A stretch of DNA of 64,000 nt from the NCBI GenBank assembly GCA_015179125.1, contig WHVA01000069.1, forward strand, positions 186,001 to 250,000, written 5' to 3'. Position numbers and translations under genes: made by a program. Shown here piece after piece: positions 33,143 to 44,126 of this stretch (positions are counted from its first letter, which is position 1; each line of letters starts with the position of its first letter). The notes beneath the pieces are model-generated. The model was not told the origin of the DNA, searched no databases, and saw nothing but the letters and a program-made list of their open reading frames with translations. The stretch comes from Gautieria morchelliformis (Eukaryota; Basidiomycota; Agaricomycetes; Gomphales; Gomphaceae).

Positions 33143-33463
33143 TGTTGAGTATGGGGAGAAAAGGAATTCAATAAAAAGCTGTAAATATCAACTTGTTCGT
33201 TGCGGTGTTATATAAGGACCATTGAAAATAGCCACGTTCCGATTGGCTACGGCAAAAGCCGCTTACAGCGGTAGTACCCCGACTCTCCACGTAGTACGCA
33301 AATACTTATGCGTGGACGCGGTTTTGCGGATGAATTTGTATTCATTTTATTGGATGACTTTCCTATTGCAGGTCTTTCGCCCCCTTCCCTCTTTTGCCTC
33401 TGCTCGAGGCGGCAGCCGCCGCCGCTACAATTAGTAACCGATCTATCAATTTCTACGGTAAAT
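33143..33463. promoter_or_regulatory. upstream region of the ALAS gene
   Basis: This 321-bp gap lies between the ARG8 stop and the HEM1 start, both on the minus strand. It contains a tatataag-like string (ttatataa, 33210-33217) about 70 bp upstream of the HEM1 ATG, a plausible TATA box. Nothing else was recognised. Confidence 0.45.
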
Positions 33464-35218
33464 CTAACTCCGTACTGTTTCCTCCTCCATCAGTCCAAGA
33501 CAACTCTCGATCACATCTAGAGCTAGGTCCACCTGCGCCCGGGTCACATTCAGGCTTGGAACAAGGCGCACAGCGTCAGTCCCTGCAGTTAAAAGCAAGA
33601 CGCCCCGCTCTCTCGCCATTTGAACTAGCCGGCTCGGATGACCAGCCTCCAAGAACGGTATGCCCAAGATCAGCCCTCTCCCGCGTATCTCAGGACCCAC
33701 AACTTTGGGGAACCACTCCGGGAGCACCCGCAAACGTTGATGTAGGTGTGCTGCTGTCGCACGCATCTCCTCCGTAAACTTGGGGTGTGAGAGACGGGAG
33801 AGGACATGAATGCCTAATGCACACGCCAGAGGCGAACCACCGAATGTTGTGCCGTGAGTTCCTTTGATGTGTGTGAGCGTCTCAGTAACAAGCGTTCCGC
33901 TGTAGGCTATTACCTGCTGTCATATGTTGTGCCACAGTGTCACGCATCAGCACCGCTCCGATTGGATATCCGTTAGCCAACGGCTTCGCCATAGTTATCA
34001 TGTCCGGATGACAGTCCGGCGGATACTGGCCATGAGCCCATAATGATCCTGTCCTGTATAATCCACACTCCGCAGGCGCCTTAACATCGAGACGCAGTCC
34101 AGACATGGATACTCACCTGTATCTCGTCGAATATTAACACAGCCCCTGTCTCGTCGCATCTTTGCCTCAGCTTTCGTAGCCATCCCAATTGGCTGACGTT
34201 GACACCGCCTTCGCCCTGAATAGGCTCAACGATGACAGCACAGGTTGCATCCGTGACAAGAGTTTCAAGTCCAGCCTCGTCGTTCAGACGACCAACATCC
34301 ACGCCAGGTAATAGAGGCATGAACGGTGCCTGATATTTGCTGTTTGTCGTCACACTGAGCGCGCCCATGCTTCGCCCATGGAAGCCCCTCTCGAAGCATG
34401 CGATACGATATTTGTCGCACAGTACTCCAGGGGCATTCCATGCTTGGCCTGTCTTTGCGGACCATCTATGTTTACCGGCCATACGTGCGATCTTCAGCGC
34501 CCCCTCGTTGGCCTCGGTTCCTGAGTTGCTGAAAAACACCTTGGCCCCCTGCCCTCTTGACGTAACACTGTCCTCGTTTTGTGACGCAGCGGTTGCACCT
34601 GGGGCCCAGCCAAGACCGCCTTCTTTCTGCGTGAGCGTTACCAGCATCTCTGCGAGATTTGCTGCGTGTCTATCAGTATTCGGTTAAGGTGCGTCTCCGA
34701 GTAACATAAGGATCACGCTACTTATGGTGATACACATTGCCTGTATGAATCACTTCTCGAGCTTGTGTAGTGAGCACCTATACCATTAGGCCTGTGAAGT
34801 CGATTATACGTCGCAAGGCGGGGAGAAACAGCACCTCTAAAAATTCTTTGTCTGCGTGTCCAAGGGCATTGACCGCGATCCCAGCCGCAAAATCTAGATA
34901 TCTTAGACCACTAACAGAAAACAGGTACGACCCCTCGCCATGACTCATCACGATGTCATCTGGTCTGGCATACACAGGCAGAACATTCGCCTGGGTCTGG
35001 TTGTTAATTTGATTTTGAAGAGGGCTTTTCACAGCGGGAGACATATGGGTCGGTTTCGAGTGGGCTGTGGATGGGCTCTGTAGTCTAGAATGAGATGCGC
35101 GAAGGGTTGGCTGATGAGTAACGCATACAGTATGCTGTGAAGACGTCCATCGCAGGCCTTGGATCGCGCCCGATGAGGATAGCAACTGCGAACGACGCGG
35201 GACACTTCTAATGAGCAT
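33464..35218 (-). CDS. ARG8: acetylornithine aminotransferase, mitochondrial
   Basis: Exons 35218-34835, 34777-34722, 34669-34117, 34067-33914 and 33861-33464 give 514 residues. It is a class III PLP transaminase that converts N-acetylglutamate semialdehyde to N-acetylornithine in arginine synthesis. Visible motifs are YLDFAAGIAVNALGH, VFFSNSGTEANEGALKIAR, ERGFHGRSMGALSVT, IVEPIQGEGGVN and LIFDEIQCGLYRTG. The PLP lysine is in MAKPLANGYPIGAVL, followed by GTHGTTFGGSPLACA. The N-terminal about 75 residues (MLIRSVPRRSQLLSS...) are Arg/Ser-rich and fit a mitochondrial presequence. An internal Met near residue 59 could be an alternative start. Confidence 0.95.
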
Positions 35219-35410
35219 CGCGGATATGCCTACTTAGTGGCAGGAAACTACGATGAAAGCTCGTGTTAAAGAAGCAAGTCTGACTGGTACTTGTTTGGTT
35301 GAGACAAACAACGCGCCTGCCTTAAAATTTGGAAGGGTCTCAAGGTCATAGGATAGGTCTCATACTATACAGAAACTAGTGTATCTTTTTGAATGAAACT
35401 CCTTAGAGGG
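35219..35410. other. short intergenic region
   Basis: This 192-bp gap lies between the Cwc21 gene end and the ARG8 start. It is the only space for the ARG8 promoter. No element was recognised. Confidence 0.4.
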
Positions 35411-36958
35411 TCAATCCTCCGAGCCAGAGAGCGACATTGCCGAACCAGAGCTTGAGCGAGAAGCTGAGCGACCGCGTCCATTTGGAGATACTGACTTCTT
35501 GGAACTGTCAACATTGTTTTTGGCCCTTCGATCTTCCGGAGATCTATCGTCCACGATCGTCGTATCAGGCGGAGATCTGTCATCCACGATCCTTTCGCCG
35601 AAGCCACGAGGCGTGTCAGGGGCACGTCTAAGGGGAGGCGAATCGAGTGCACGTCGGCGTGGTGGAGAGTCGTCGACGCGACGACGGGGAGATGGGGATC
35701 GATGACGATGAGGGGGAGAACGGGATGACAGCCGACGCGTGGGGGGTGGGGGCGTCAACGAGCGGCGCTCGCGTATTGGCGTGCGTTGAGGAGGCGACTG
35801 GGGGTGACGTCTATTCACAAAGCGACGTGGAGGGCTTTCTGGAGAGCGAGGCCGACGCCTTGGAGGAGTGCGCGACCTGGTGTCCCTCGTGTGAGCGGGA
35901 GGACTCCTTGTCATACGAATAAGTGGACTGTGTGTTCGACGGGGGCTGCGTGTCCGGCGAAGAGGTGGTGGGCTCCGTGTCCTACGAAGGGGTGGGCTCC
36001 GTGACCTGCGAGGAGCTGGGCTGCGTGTCCTGCGAGGAGGGCTGCGTGTTCTTCGGGGCAGAGGGCTGCGTGTTCTTCGGGGCAGAGGGCTTCGTGACCT
36101 GCGTGGTGGGGGGGTTCGCGGCCTGCGTGGCGGGGGACTACGTATCCTGCGAGGCGATGAACTTTTGCCGCCACGACGGGGAGGACTGACGTCTCTTCTC
36201 CTTGGACCACTGGGCAGAGGTGGTGGTGGCATCCTCCCCCTTTCCTCCCTGGCTTTCCGCGCTTGGTCTTCCTGTCTCCTGCGTAACCGATCTTTCTCTT
36301 TCCTTGCCGCTTCCCATTTTTCCTTTTCCTTCTCTCTCTTTTCGCGTTCCTCCTCCCTGAATTTATCCTTCTCGGCCCGTTCGATGGCCCGCTGCTGTTT
36401 TCGCTCCTCCTGCTTTTCGCGATCGAACGCTGCGCCTTCGGTGTAATCTGATCGCGTCCCTAGGGCACGAGCCATTCTGTCCAACTCAGACTTTTTTGCC
36501 GCCGCTCGACCGTGTGTGTCCGACATTTTAAGGTGTTTTGCAGCGGGTGCAAGGGTCTCCAGATTCTCCAAAAGACGCTTGCGTAACGCATCCACTTCTG
36601 TCTCGATTGATTCTTCATCCATTCTGTACAGGATTAATCAGAGATCTCCTATGTTGTGAGAAATAACAATTGTACCCTTTGTCTTCCAACTCGACCCGCA
36701 ACTCCAAGCACCTGACCTCGACCTTCCTCTTACGTTCGTGCTCCAGAATGCCTTCGTCAGGTTCTCGGTGCTGCGGAGGCGCCATGTTAATGGCCGCAGC
36801 TCGCTCTGCAGGGGTTTCATGGTGTCTCAAGTGAGAAAGGTTGCGAACAACATAACCACTCGTCCCACTATCGAATGTCAAGTCAATTTGTCACTTCAAA
36901 ACAATTTATGTTCGACGCACCTCCCACGCGGAGTAGTAAGACCGATACCATTGTACAT
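35411..36958 (-). CDS. CWC21: spliceosome factor Cwc21/SRRM2 type with long RS domain
   Basis: Exons 36958-36921, 36867-36676 and 36623-35411 give 480 residues. The N-terminus [20 protein letters not shown] is the invariant Cwc21/SRRM2 start that contacts Prp8 and Snu114 in the catalytic spliceosome. The cwf21 domain follows: [20 protein letters not shown] and [19 protein letters not shown]. Next comes a charged coiled coil ([20 protein letters not shown]), then about 230 residues of imperfect [15 protein letters not shown] repeats. Yeast Cwc21 lacks this RS tail; animal SRRM2 has it, so this protein is intermediate. The strand-opposite frames here are shadows of the repeats. Confidence 0.93.
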
Positions 36959-37941
36959 CGTCGTTACTGCAGGCTGCCGTGAGCGTGCGTGAAACGAGCT
37001 ATCCACGTACAAAAACCAAAGCCAGGTTCAAATTTGAAGCGGAGCTCTAACACTAAACTAAAGCAGAGTTGAATCTGCAAATTATTTGTGGGGATTTTCC
37101 CGCAGTGCTTGTCTACGGCACCGAAGTAGCTATAAGACCAGTACTACCGACTGTACAGGTCTATGCAGTACAAAATTGCAAGGCCTGCTTGAGGCCGTGA
37201 TCGCACTTTACATGCCATTGCGAGCAAGGGCCGGCACCGCGGCCTTACATCTAGCACAACATGCCATATAAAAAAATTTGTATCTGGACTTGGGAGCATC
37301 ACTTTTAAGAAAGTAATGTAACCACCTGATAATTGCAACAACAAAAAAGAAAACAACGAGCCAACAGGCAGGATGCATTGGGGAGAAGTACATTCGGTCG
37401 CGACGAGAGGCTGCTGCAAATATAGAATCTGGGGCAAATGGGTCTGGATCGATGAAGGAATGTGGGTGTGGGTTTTTCTCAGGTTTTCTTCAAAGCATTT
37501 ACAATCTTCGCAGTGGAGCAACTGGTGAATGGGAGGGGGAGTTAGGTAGGATGAATGGATGTGACTCAAACCGCCCCGGCACGCATGTAAGGTTAATGTT
37601 GACCGAGTGTGAAACGGGAGTTGGAGGGTCTACTCCGATGTTACGCATGCAACGTTCCGAGGGAGAATAATAGGAAGAAACCCGGCTTCCAATCCTCCCC
37701 TGCGCGTTTGGGTTTTCGTCGCCTCCGCTCCACCCATCGAGCGAGAGAATAGACTTAATGGAAAGTGGCGCCAGCGATGAAAGGCGGATGGAAACCGGGG
37801 TTAAACGTGGAATATAAAAAACATCATGGAGAAAAATGACCTGTTGTCGATGGACTGGATTGAGCTCGCTGCGCCGCTGTCCATGTGGGGGTGAAATGAT
37901 AACTGAAAGAAAAAAGAGAAAGGGTAAAGGGGCTACATCCA
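36959..37941. other. intergenic stretch
   Basis: This lies upstream of CWC21 and downstream of the Gln-rich gene, so it is a tandem minus-strand gap. It must hold a long 3' region and the CWC21 promoter. The open frames (up to 147 codons) show no recognisable domains. I see no repeat or RNA. Confidence 0.4.
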
Positions 37942-39468
37942 TCAGTACGCCTGAATTTCAATCGCCATGTCCCTCCTCTCCCTGGCTGTTACGAGGGCGC
38001 CAAGTCCTCCAATGGCTTTCCTCCTAAGCCTTGTCGCAAAATTCCTAGGTCCGAGCTCATCGGCACCTGACGGGGGGCCTCTAGGCTGCCTGCTAGGTAA
38101 GCTTGCATGTCGCATAGTGCCGTTCGTGGCGACGGCGGGCCTACCCATTCCAACCCCCTCGTATGGTTTTTTCACCTCGCCAGAGAGAGACGAGTGAGCC
38201 GAAGGCGGAGTAGACGGAGTGCTCGTAGACGTCGGAGAACCCTTTGAAGAACCAGACGATACTTCTTCATCGACAGCGCTGGTGTCGATTGAGACAGCTG
38301 GGAGCGGAGATGACACTGCTACGCTAAAACGTAGGGGCTGGGGGCGCGTCTTGGCCGTAGGCGACGTCTCCTCGTTGGAAGGTGAGCTCTGGTTGAGTTT
38401 GGTGATCAGAGGTGGCGTAGCGGAGGCAGAACGCAGTACTGAGTTGTTAGTTATTGCACTACCCCTACGCCAGGAGACCGCGGCGTCCGACTTAGATGGA
38501 GCGGGTAGGTTGAAGGCTGTCGCAGTAGGAGTTCCGAGAGAGGTACCACCACTGATTACTGTTGTCCGAGGGGGTGTAGGGGGTATCGGACTGGAGATCG
38601 AGGTTGGGACGAATATGCTCGTATCGTCCTCCTGTTCGCCCAAACGGCTCGCGACGAACGAGCTGGCCTGGGGATTCAACATGCGGGAGGCAAATTTACC
38701 ACCAATGGCGGCAGTCATAGGTACTGGGCCATGGTCGTCCCCTGCAGCCAAGGCTGAGCGGTGTTCGGCTTGCTGCGCTCGGGCACGAAGCTGGGCGGCC
38801 ACGTTTCCACGTTGATCAAATGACGTGACAGTAGGACCAGCGGTCATGGGCTCCATACTGGGCCTACGAAGGGTACCACGGGAAGGCTGTTGCATCATCA
38901 TCTGCTGTTGTTGCTGTTGCTGCTGACGCTGAGCCTGAGCGATAAGCTCAGCTTGGTACTGCTGGGCTTGTTGTGCCTGGTGGAATGCCTAGGGTCACGC
39001 TCAGATGAGCCATTAACTACAGAACATGCGACTACATACCTGATACTTCAACATCTCCATTTGCATCATCTGAGCTTGCATCTCGGTTTGGTCTGCGTTG
39101 GTGGCATATGGCATGCCCCCACTCATGGAAGCCCTTTGCACAGCAAGCTGTCTCATGATAAGTTGTTGTTGCTGTTGCTGGAAGTTGTTGACTGAGCCAT
39201 CGGCAGCGGCAGTCAGGGGGACTTGTCTGCTGTTGAAATTGTGCCCATTGAAGCTAAGGCTGTGGGCGGCAATGTCAGATAACTCATCCTCTTCCTCCTC
39301 TTCGGGGAATGAGTTTGATGGATGACTATTAGAGATGCGAGGCACGCTGAATGAACCAGTTATAGCAGCGGTGTGAGGGACCTGGGGTTGGGAGGCAGAA
39401 CGAACACCACCGGTGCGAAGACCAGCGAGGAGAGATGCTCGAGGATTGGGGGTTGATGCAGTAGCCAT
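37942..39468 (-). CDS. Gln-rich low-complexity protein, unknown function
   Basis: Exons 39468-39040 and 38988-37942 give 491 residues. It starts MATASTPNPRASLLAGLRTG and has two poly-Gln regions (residues about 95-101 and 160-175). These are embedded in a Gln/Met/Ala helix (MQAQMMQMEMLKYQ, AFHQAQQAQQYQAELIAQAQ), likely a coiled coil. A Ser/Pro/Thr-rich middle follows, then a conserved-looking basic end (GPRNFATRLRRKAIGGLGAL, ARERRDMAIEIQAY). It is typical of basidiomycete disordered regulators; I cannot name a family. The gene model itself is sound: one intron, GTATGT donor, and phase 0. Confidence 0.8.
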
Positions 39469-39787
39469 TGGAATTTATTAGAGGATGGAATAGGTTTGCA
39501 AGAATACAACTGCTGACGGGATGAGCGGACACCAACAGGTAAGACAAAGTAGACAAACTTGGGCAGCAGGCTAGGCCAGTTGAGACGATGACAGGACAAG
39601 GATGGAGAAATAATTAGGGACAGTAGCTGTGAGCTTAGGAAGAAAGGAGGACGAGCAAATGAAGTGGGGGGCCGGAGATGAGAGTCGGACAAAGAAAGAG
39701 AGACGCCCGTAGCGCCAGCTCTATAAGTACATATGATGATTGATTTGATAAGTACCGCAATTATATTTCTAATAAAGGTATGTATCA
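39469..39787. other. intergenic stretch
   Basis: This lies between TRS20 and the Gln-rich gene, both on the minus strand. It should hold the promoter of the latter and the 3' end of TRS20. Nothing more was recognised. Confidence 0.4.
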
Positions 39788-40492
39788 TCACAAATGTTTC
39801 TTCGCACTCGCTCGCACCCTCGTGTCGAACGTCGAGCTTCGTATCGGCGTATAGGCAGTATGGAAAGGGTTCATCATTGTCTAATAACCAGTCACAGCGA
39901 AGTCTTGGGTGGGAATGCGGCACACACCTTGACATACAGCTCCCATACGTCCAGAAAAAATGCCCTGATGCCTTCTTCGTTCTTCGAGTCGTGCAGCAAG
40001 ACGAACTTCATGTCTGGAGTGACATTTCAGAAACCCTCTGCCTACTTCAGTGTCAGGCGAGCACGCACTTCCAGGTGTGACAAACGCAGATACAGTCCAT
40101 TCGTTGAATTTGTCCACGGCCTTTAAATACCTAACGAAGCAGCAAGGTAGGCATCGAGGACCTAATGTGACCAAAGCTTGTACACACATGGCATTATTGG
40201 TCCGCATCACCTCTTCCACTACATCCAAACTCGCATTTGCAATCATCTGCACTACAGCGCGGTCCGTACCACTTCCAATCTGTTTCTGACCAGATCCGCC
40301 TGGGTGGCCAGTCTGAGCGACGCTCGTCGCACCGGAGAGCGCAGTGAGCGTCCCTGCAAACGCCGATGTGCTCCATGTCGGTAGATTTGATGACAACGGT
40401 AGCGACTGGCTTGCCGATGCTTTGGTGGAGTGATACGATAAGCTGTATAATGGCGAATCCGCTGGCGAGAGTAGGAATAAGTGGCTGGACAT
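39788..40492 (-). CDS. TRS20: TRAPP subunit sedlin (Trs20/TRAPPC2)
   Basis: Exons 40492-40188, 40130-40069, 40013-39928 and 39880-39788 give 181 residues. The longin-fold pattern is complete: MSSHLFLLSPADSPLYSLSY at the start, QMIANASLDVVEEVM, YLKAVDKFNEWTVSAFVTPG, NMKFVLLHDSKNEEGIRAFF and LDVWELYVK. It ends with NPFHTAYTPIRSSTFDTRVR ... KKHL. Sedlin is a core subunit of TRAPP, which activates Ypt1/Rab1 in ER-Golgi traffic and autophagy. Between the first two strands lies a Ser/Thr/Gly-rich insertion of about 50 residues that yeast and human sedlin lack. The start at 40492 is chosen because it gives the conserved N-terminal strand. Confidence 0.94.
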
Positions 40493-41960
40493 GGGTGTTG
40501 GACCTACATATATCAACATAGACACACAACGCGTCCATCGCAAAACCTGGAAGAAATATGGGTGTCGCGTCGAAGAGTATGCATGTAGGTCAATACCTTT
40601 GTCACTGCATGGGCTGTCATGGCACACATGAGTGGCACCGAGAAAGACTCACTCAGTGATCTGCGTTTTGATGTCCCCCCAACTTCAAGTTCACGACATG
40701 CAGCGTACACGACGCTTTAGACCGCTTCTAAAACCACACATGAACGATTAGCCTGGTGTTCGGGCAAATGAGGTATGTAGCTTCTGACCATTTGCATGCC
40801 ATTGCCCGGGTTTTCTCCTTGATCCGCTTAGACTCTGCTCACATATAACAGCGCCCTGGTAACGTTACATGTATACGTATTGACGTCTTGACATTAACAA
40901 GATATAGTTTAGGCTCTTTGCAGCAACTGGTTTACGACATATCAGATTTGCTTTTGCTGCAGGACTTGACTATTTCCAAGTCACTAGCCACGACCACCCA
41001 AATCTACCTGAATCAACTACCCCTGTACTTGCATCGAGCCGTGGCTTCATGAATTTCCCGAAAGTTTGCTCTTCGTTATCGATCGCGCGGACGTCTTATA
41101 GGTAAACAGACACACTTCTTGTCTGGATCTGCAGGAATGTCCTCCTTACATATCGCGGTCTTTGCCATGATTCTAGACTTCTTCCAAACTCCCATTGAGG
41201 CCATGGGTGGAGTCCTGTTCTGCGCAAGTGTATGCGACCCTCTCGCTCCCTTGTGGTCATGTTGGGTCGAATTCTCTCGTACTCCAGGAATGGCTGTGCA
41301 CTGTCTATGAAGAGAAGCAGACTGGATTCCCAGGCCTATATTATTTTTAACACGTGAAGTGCGTGAATCGATTAATGCGCTTTGAAATTTGAACACTCTT
41401 AACTCGACCCATTTTTCAGACCTGCAGCGACCTCGAGAAGACTACGTGAATAAACGCTGGTAGACCCACTGTGCAGAAGGCTCCGCGGCCTTTTGAAAAC
41501 CGCTGTTCATCAAACCCCTTCTAATTTCCGCTGGAATGGCTACTTTTTTTTTCTCCCTTATAAAGATGGCTCCATAGTGCATAGTCATCAAGCCTCAATA
41601 TTCAATAGTTATTTCATCATATCATTTTTGCTGAAATTATGTCCCATATTCTCTAAGATTTGCTTGTAAATCTCTCCAAGAAGATTCTGATTCCTTAACT
41701 TCTATAAATTTGGTAAAATCTTCATCCTCTGAAGAAGATTTTACCAAATCTAGAAATAGTTAAGGAATCAGAATCTTCTGACAAAGATTTGATGTTCGCC
41801 TTTCCGCTTCTAGATTTACAGTAGTACGCCGTCTTGGACCCATGCATATATCGTCATATCTATGAGGCTTTGACGCCCGCCTCTTCGGTTGCACTCAATC
41901 TATTTTATAGCTTCGTCTTCCTTGCACCTCCCCCTCTGCTCCTTTCCTCCCCTTCACACA
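40493..41960. other. intergenic stretch between divergent genes
   Basis: This region lies upstream of both TRS20 (-) and the membrane-protein gene (+). It holds the inverted repeat at 41679-41779. A 106-codon minus ORF at 41076-41396 has no recognisable features. No gene is assigned. Confidence 0.4.
41679..41779. repeat. 45-bp inverted repeat (MITE-like hairpin)
   Basis: The arms are 41679-41723 and 41734-41779, near-complementary around a 10-nt loop. The outer ends read agaagattctgattcc and ggaatcagaatcttct. It lies about 180 bp upstream of the membrane-protein start, so it could influence that promoter. Its sequence is not related to the hairpin at 26820. Confidence 0.75.
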
Positions 41961-43798
41961 ATGACAGACTGGACAGATCCTGCGACCGTCCAACGCCAGG
42001 CAGTAATTTTCAGCAATGTCATTCACTTCGTATCTGGTCTTTACGTGTGAGCCTTCGGTTTTCTCTCAGTTTTGCATCTTCTGGAAGGTTATTTGCAGTT
42101 GGGAACTTGCTGTAAATCTTGCGTTTGACTGGTCCATCGTCTCTGGAAAGCGTAAATTTCGATGGCCAATGGTTCGCATTATCTCCACAAAGTTCAGAGA
42201 CCCCTCTTTCACCCGTCTATGACCGCGAAATGCAGATTCTATACTTTGCATGTCGTTATCTCATGCTATTCGCGCTCGTCGGGGTTCTGGTTGCTTTGAA
42301 TGTGACAGATCAAGTCAACTGTCAGGTCAGAGGCAGTTTGTCGTCTACAGCTGGGTATATGCGTGTATACTCATCAATCTTCAGGCCCTCTATACCTTAA
42401 ATCAGGTCTGAGTCCCTTAACATGCCCTGCCTTCTCCCTCCCTAACTGGAATCTTATTATTCGCGCAGTTTTCAGGCAATTCAGCTATTGGTCTTGCATC
42501 CATGCTCTTCATGCTCAGGACCGTCGCCGTTTGGAATCGTTCCCTCTATGTCACCATTCCTCTGGTCATTATCTGCCTTGGGCAGTGGGCAATTTTGCTT
42601 CATGGAATGACGACTGTAAGCAGCTGTATGGGCTGGTACTGTCACGTTTTCTGAGATAGTTTCCCGGGACAGGTTGTTTCGATATGGAACCCGGAGCGAA
42701 ACGCATGCGTCGTTATAGATTCAGGAACCATATTTCTGGATCTGATATATTTCTATACAATGTATGAGCTATATGAGTTTCAAAACGATCGTTCACACAG
42801 CATCTCCATAGGTCCTTTGACCTCGTAGTCCTTATCCTAACGTACGTTCTCTTCCTGCTCATGCTTGTCATGTTCTGACGTTTCCATGTACCAGCTCTAT
42901 AGGGCTATATATCTCTCCCGGACGTTCTTCGCTCTGGAAGCTCGTGTTTAAGGATGGTGTCGCTTTCTTCGCTGCGGCATTTGTTTCAAATGCGTTTCCA
43001 GCAGTGAGTCGATCGAGCCTTAAAGTAGGCTATTCCCTCACTTCTTGGTTTAGGTCTTCATCGCTATCAACCTCAGCCGTTAGTGCTTATCACAGTAAAT
43101 GTCACTGTCCCTGTGGAAATGTGTCTAACCGCATTGGCCGCCAGCTGTGATGAATATTGTCCGTCTGTCTTCCCTGCCACCTCAATCGTGCTAACATGCT
43201 GTAGATGTTTTCGGTACCGGCCGCATGCATCGCCGCCATCTTTGGGTGTCGCAGTTTCGTCCGCGTCTCGACATACGTATGATCATCTACTTTCACTCTC
43301 AGTACAACTGTCTCACCGGTGTATAGTCATCCTCAGATGGTTACGTCCAGTTTGTTTATCTTCTTCATGACCAGTGATCTTTCCTACAACTATGCCATGC
43401 AGTAGCTCTGGTCCAGCAGACGACCGCGTCTCTACCCACATCGGAAGCCCCAAAAACCTTCGCGTGCAGCGTCATCTCCCCTCCGACACATTTGATTCCG
43501 CAGGTGATCTCCCATACCATACAACAACCAACACAGCTATCAATTCCGCGACGCTTGGTACTGGGACAACCCCGAGCACGAATGGTGTGCATGTATTAAT
43601 GGATACCTTCTCCGAACCCCCAAAGTGCGTGTTCAAGTTCATGCTTCCGCGTTTTATTCTCTAACTGCCACGTGAATTTATGACAGTATCAGAGACGACA
43701 AGGAATGCTCTCCCCATGACACCATATACGCCCCCTCGCATCCTGATCATGACTGGCACGACAGTAAACGCGGACATAGCTTCGTCCCTGACTTTTAA
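41961..43798 (+). CDS. multi-pass membrane protein of an Agaricomycetes family
   Basis: Exons 41961-42046, 42099-42171, 42236-42325, 42385-42405, 42469-42615, 42673-42761, 42812-42841, 42895-43003, 43054-43078, 43145-43158 and 43205-43276, plus a C-terminal part from about 43375 to 43798. It starts MTDWTDPATVQRQAVIFSN. Hydrophobic helices include YLMLFALVGVLVALNVT, AIGLASMLFMLRTVAVWN, VTIPLVIICLGQWAILLHGM, FDLVVLILTSIGLYI and VAFFAAAFVSNAFPAVFIAI, then LSPVMNIMFSVPAACIAAIF. The tail has VHVLMDTFSEPP. This fits the seven-helix, receptor-like membrane proteins that are expanded in mushroom-forming fungi; their ligands are unknown. The splice between 43276 and about 43375 could not be closed in phase, so the tail is provisional. 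Exon 10 is a 14-nt micro-exon. Confidence 0.85.
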
Positions 43799-44126
43799 AG
43801 GTTAACGCGATGTCCAAAGTCAAATTTCAGAACCTTCTGATCTCTTCAACGTTCGTTTTCGGTTTGTCATATCATGATGTTGGCTGTATGGAATGTCAAC
43901 TTCCTAGCTAAAGACTTTACTGGCTCTTGACCTGGAGATCCGATGATTCAACCAGTAACGGGCTGATTAAGACTAAAAATGTTTGTATTACACTTCGTAC
44001 AAGTGGCTCACACCCATTGTATTGGCGGAAAAATATAAGCTCCTTGAAGAAACGCAGCTTTGGGCGCTTGTATAAAGCGTGCTCACTGAAGTCTAACCAT
44101 TGATCGAACGTTGAGCCTGTCGACTA
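43799..44126. other. intergenic stretch
   Basis: This 328-bp gap lies between the membrane-protein gene and ARL1, both on the plus strand. It must contain the ARL1 promoter. No element was recognised. Confidence 0.4.

Noticed and set aside
35647-36210. Plus-strand ORFs and minus off-frame ORF ([11 protein letters not shown]...) over the RS domain
   Set aside because: They are shadows of the RRTRSPP repeats of CWC21.
38219-38815. 198-codon plus-strand ORF
   Set aside because: It is antisense to the Gln-rich protein gene, which has a clean two-exon model.
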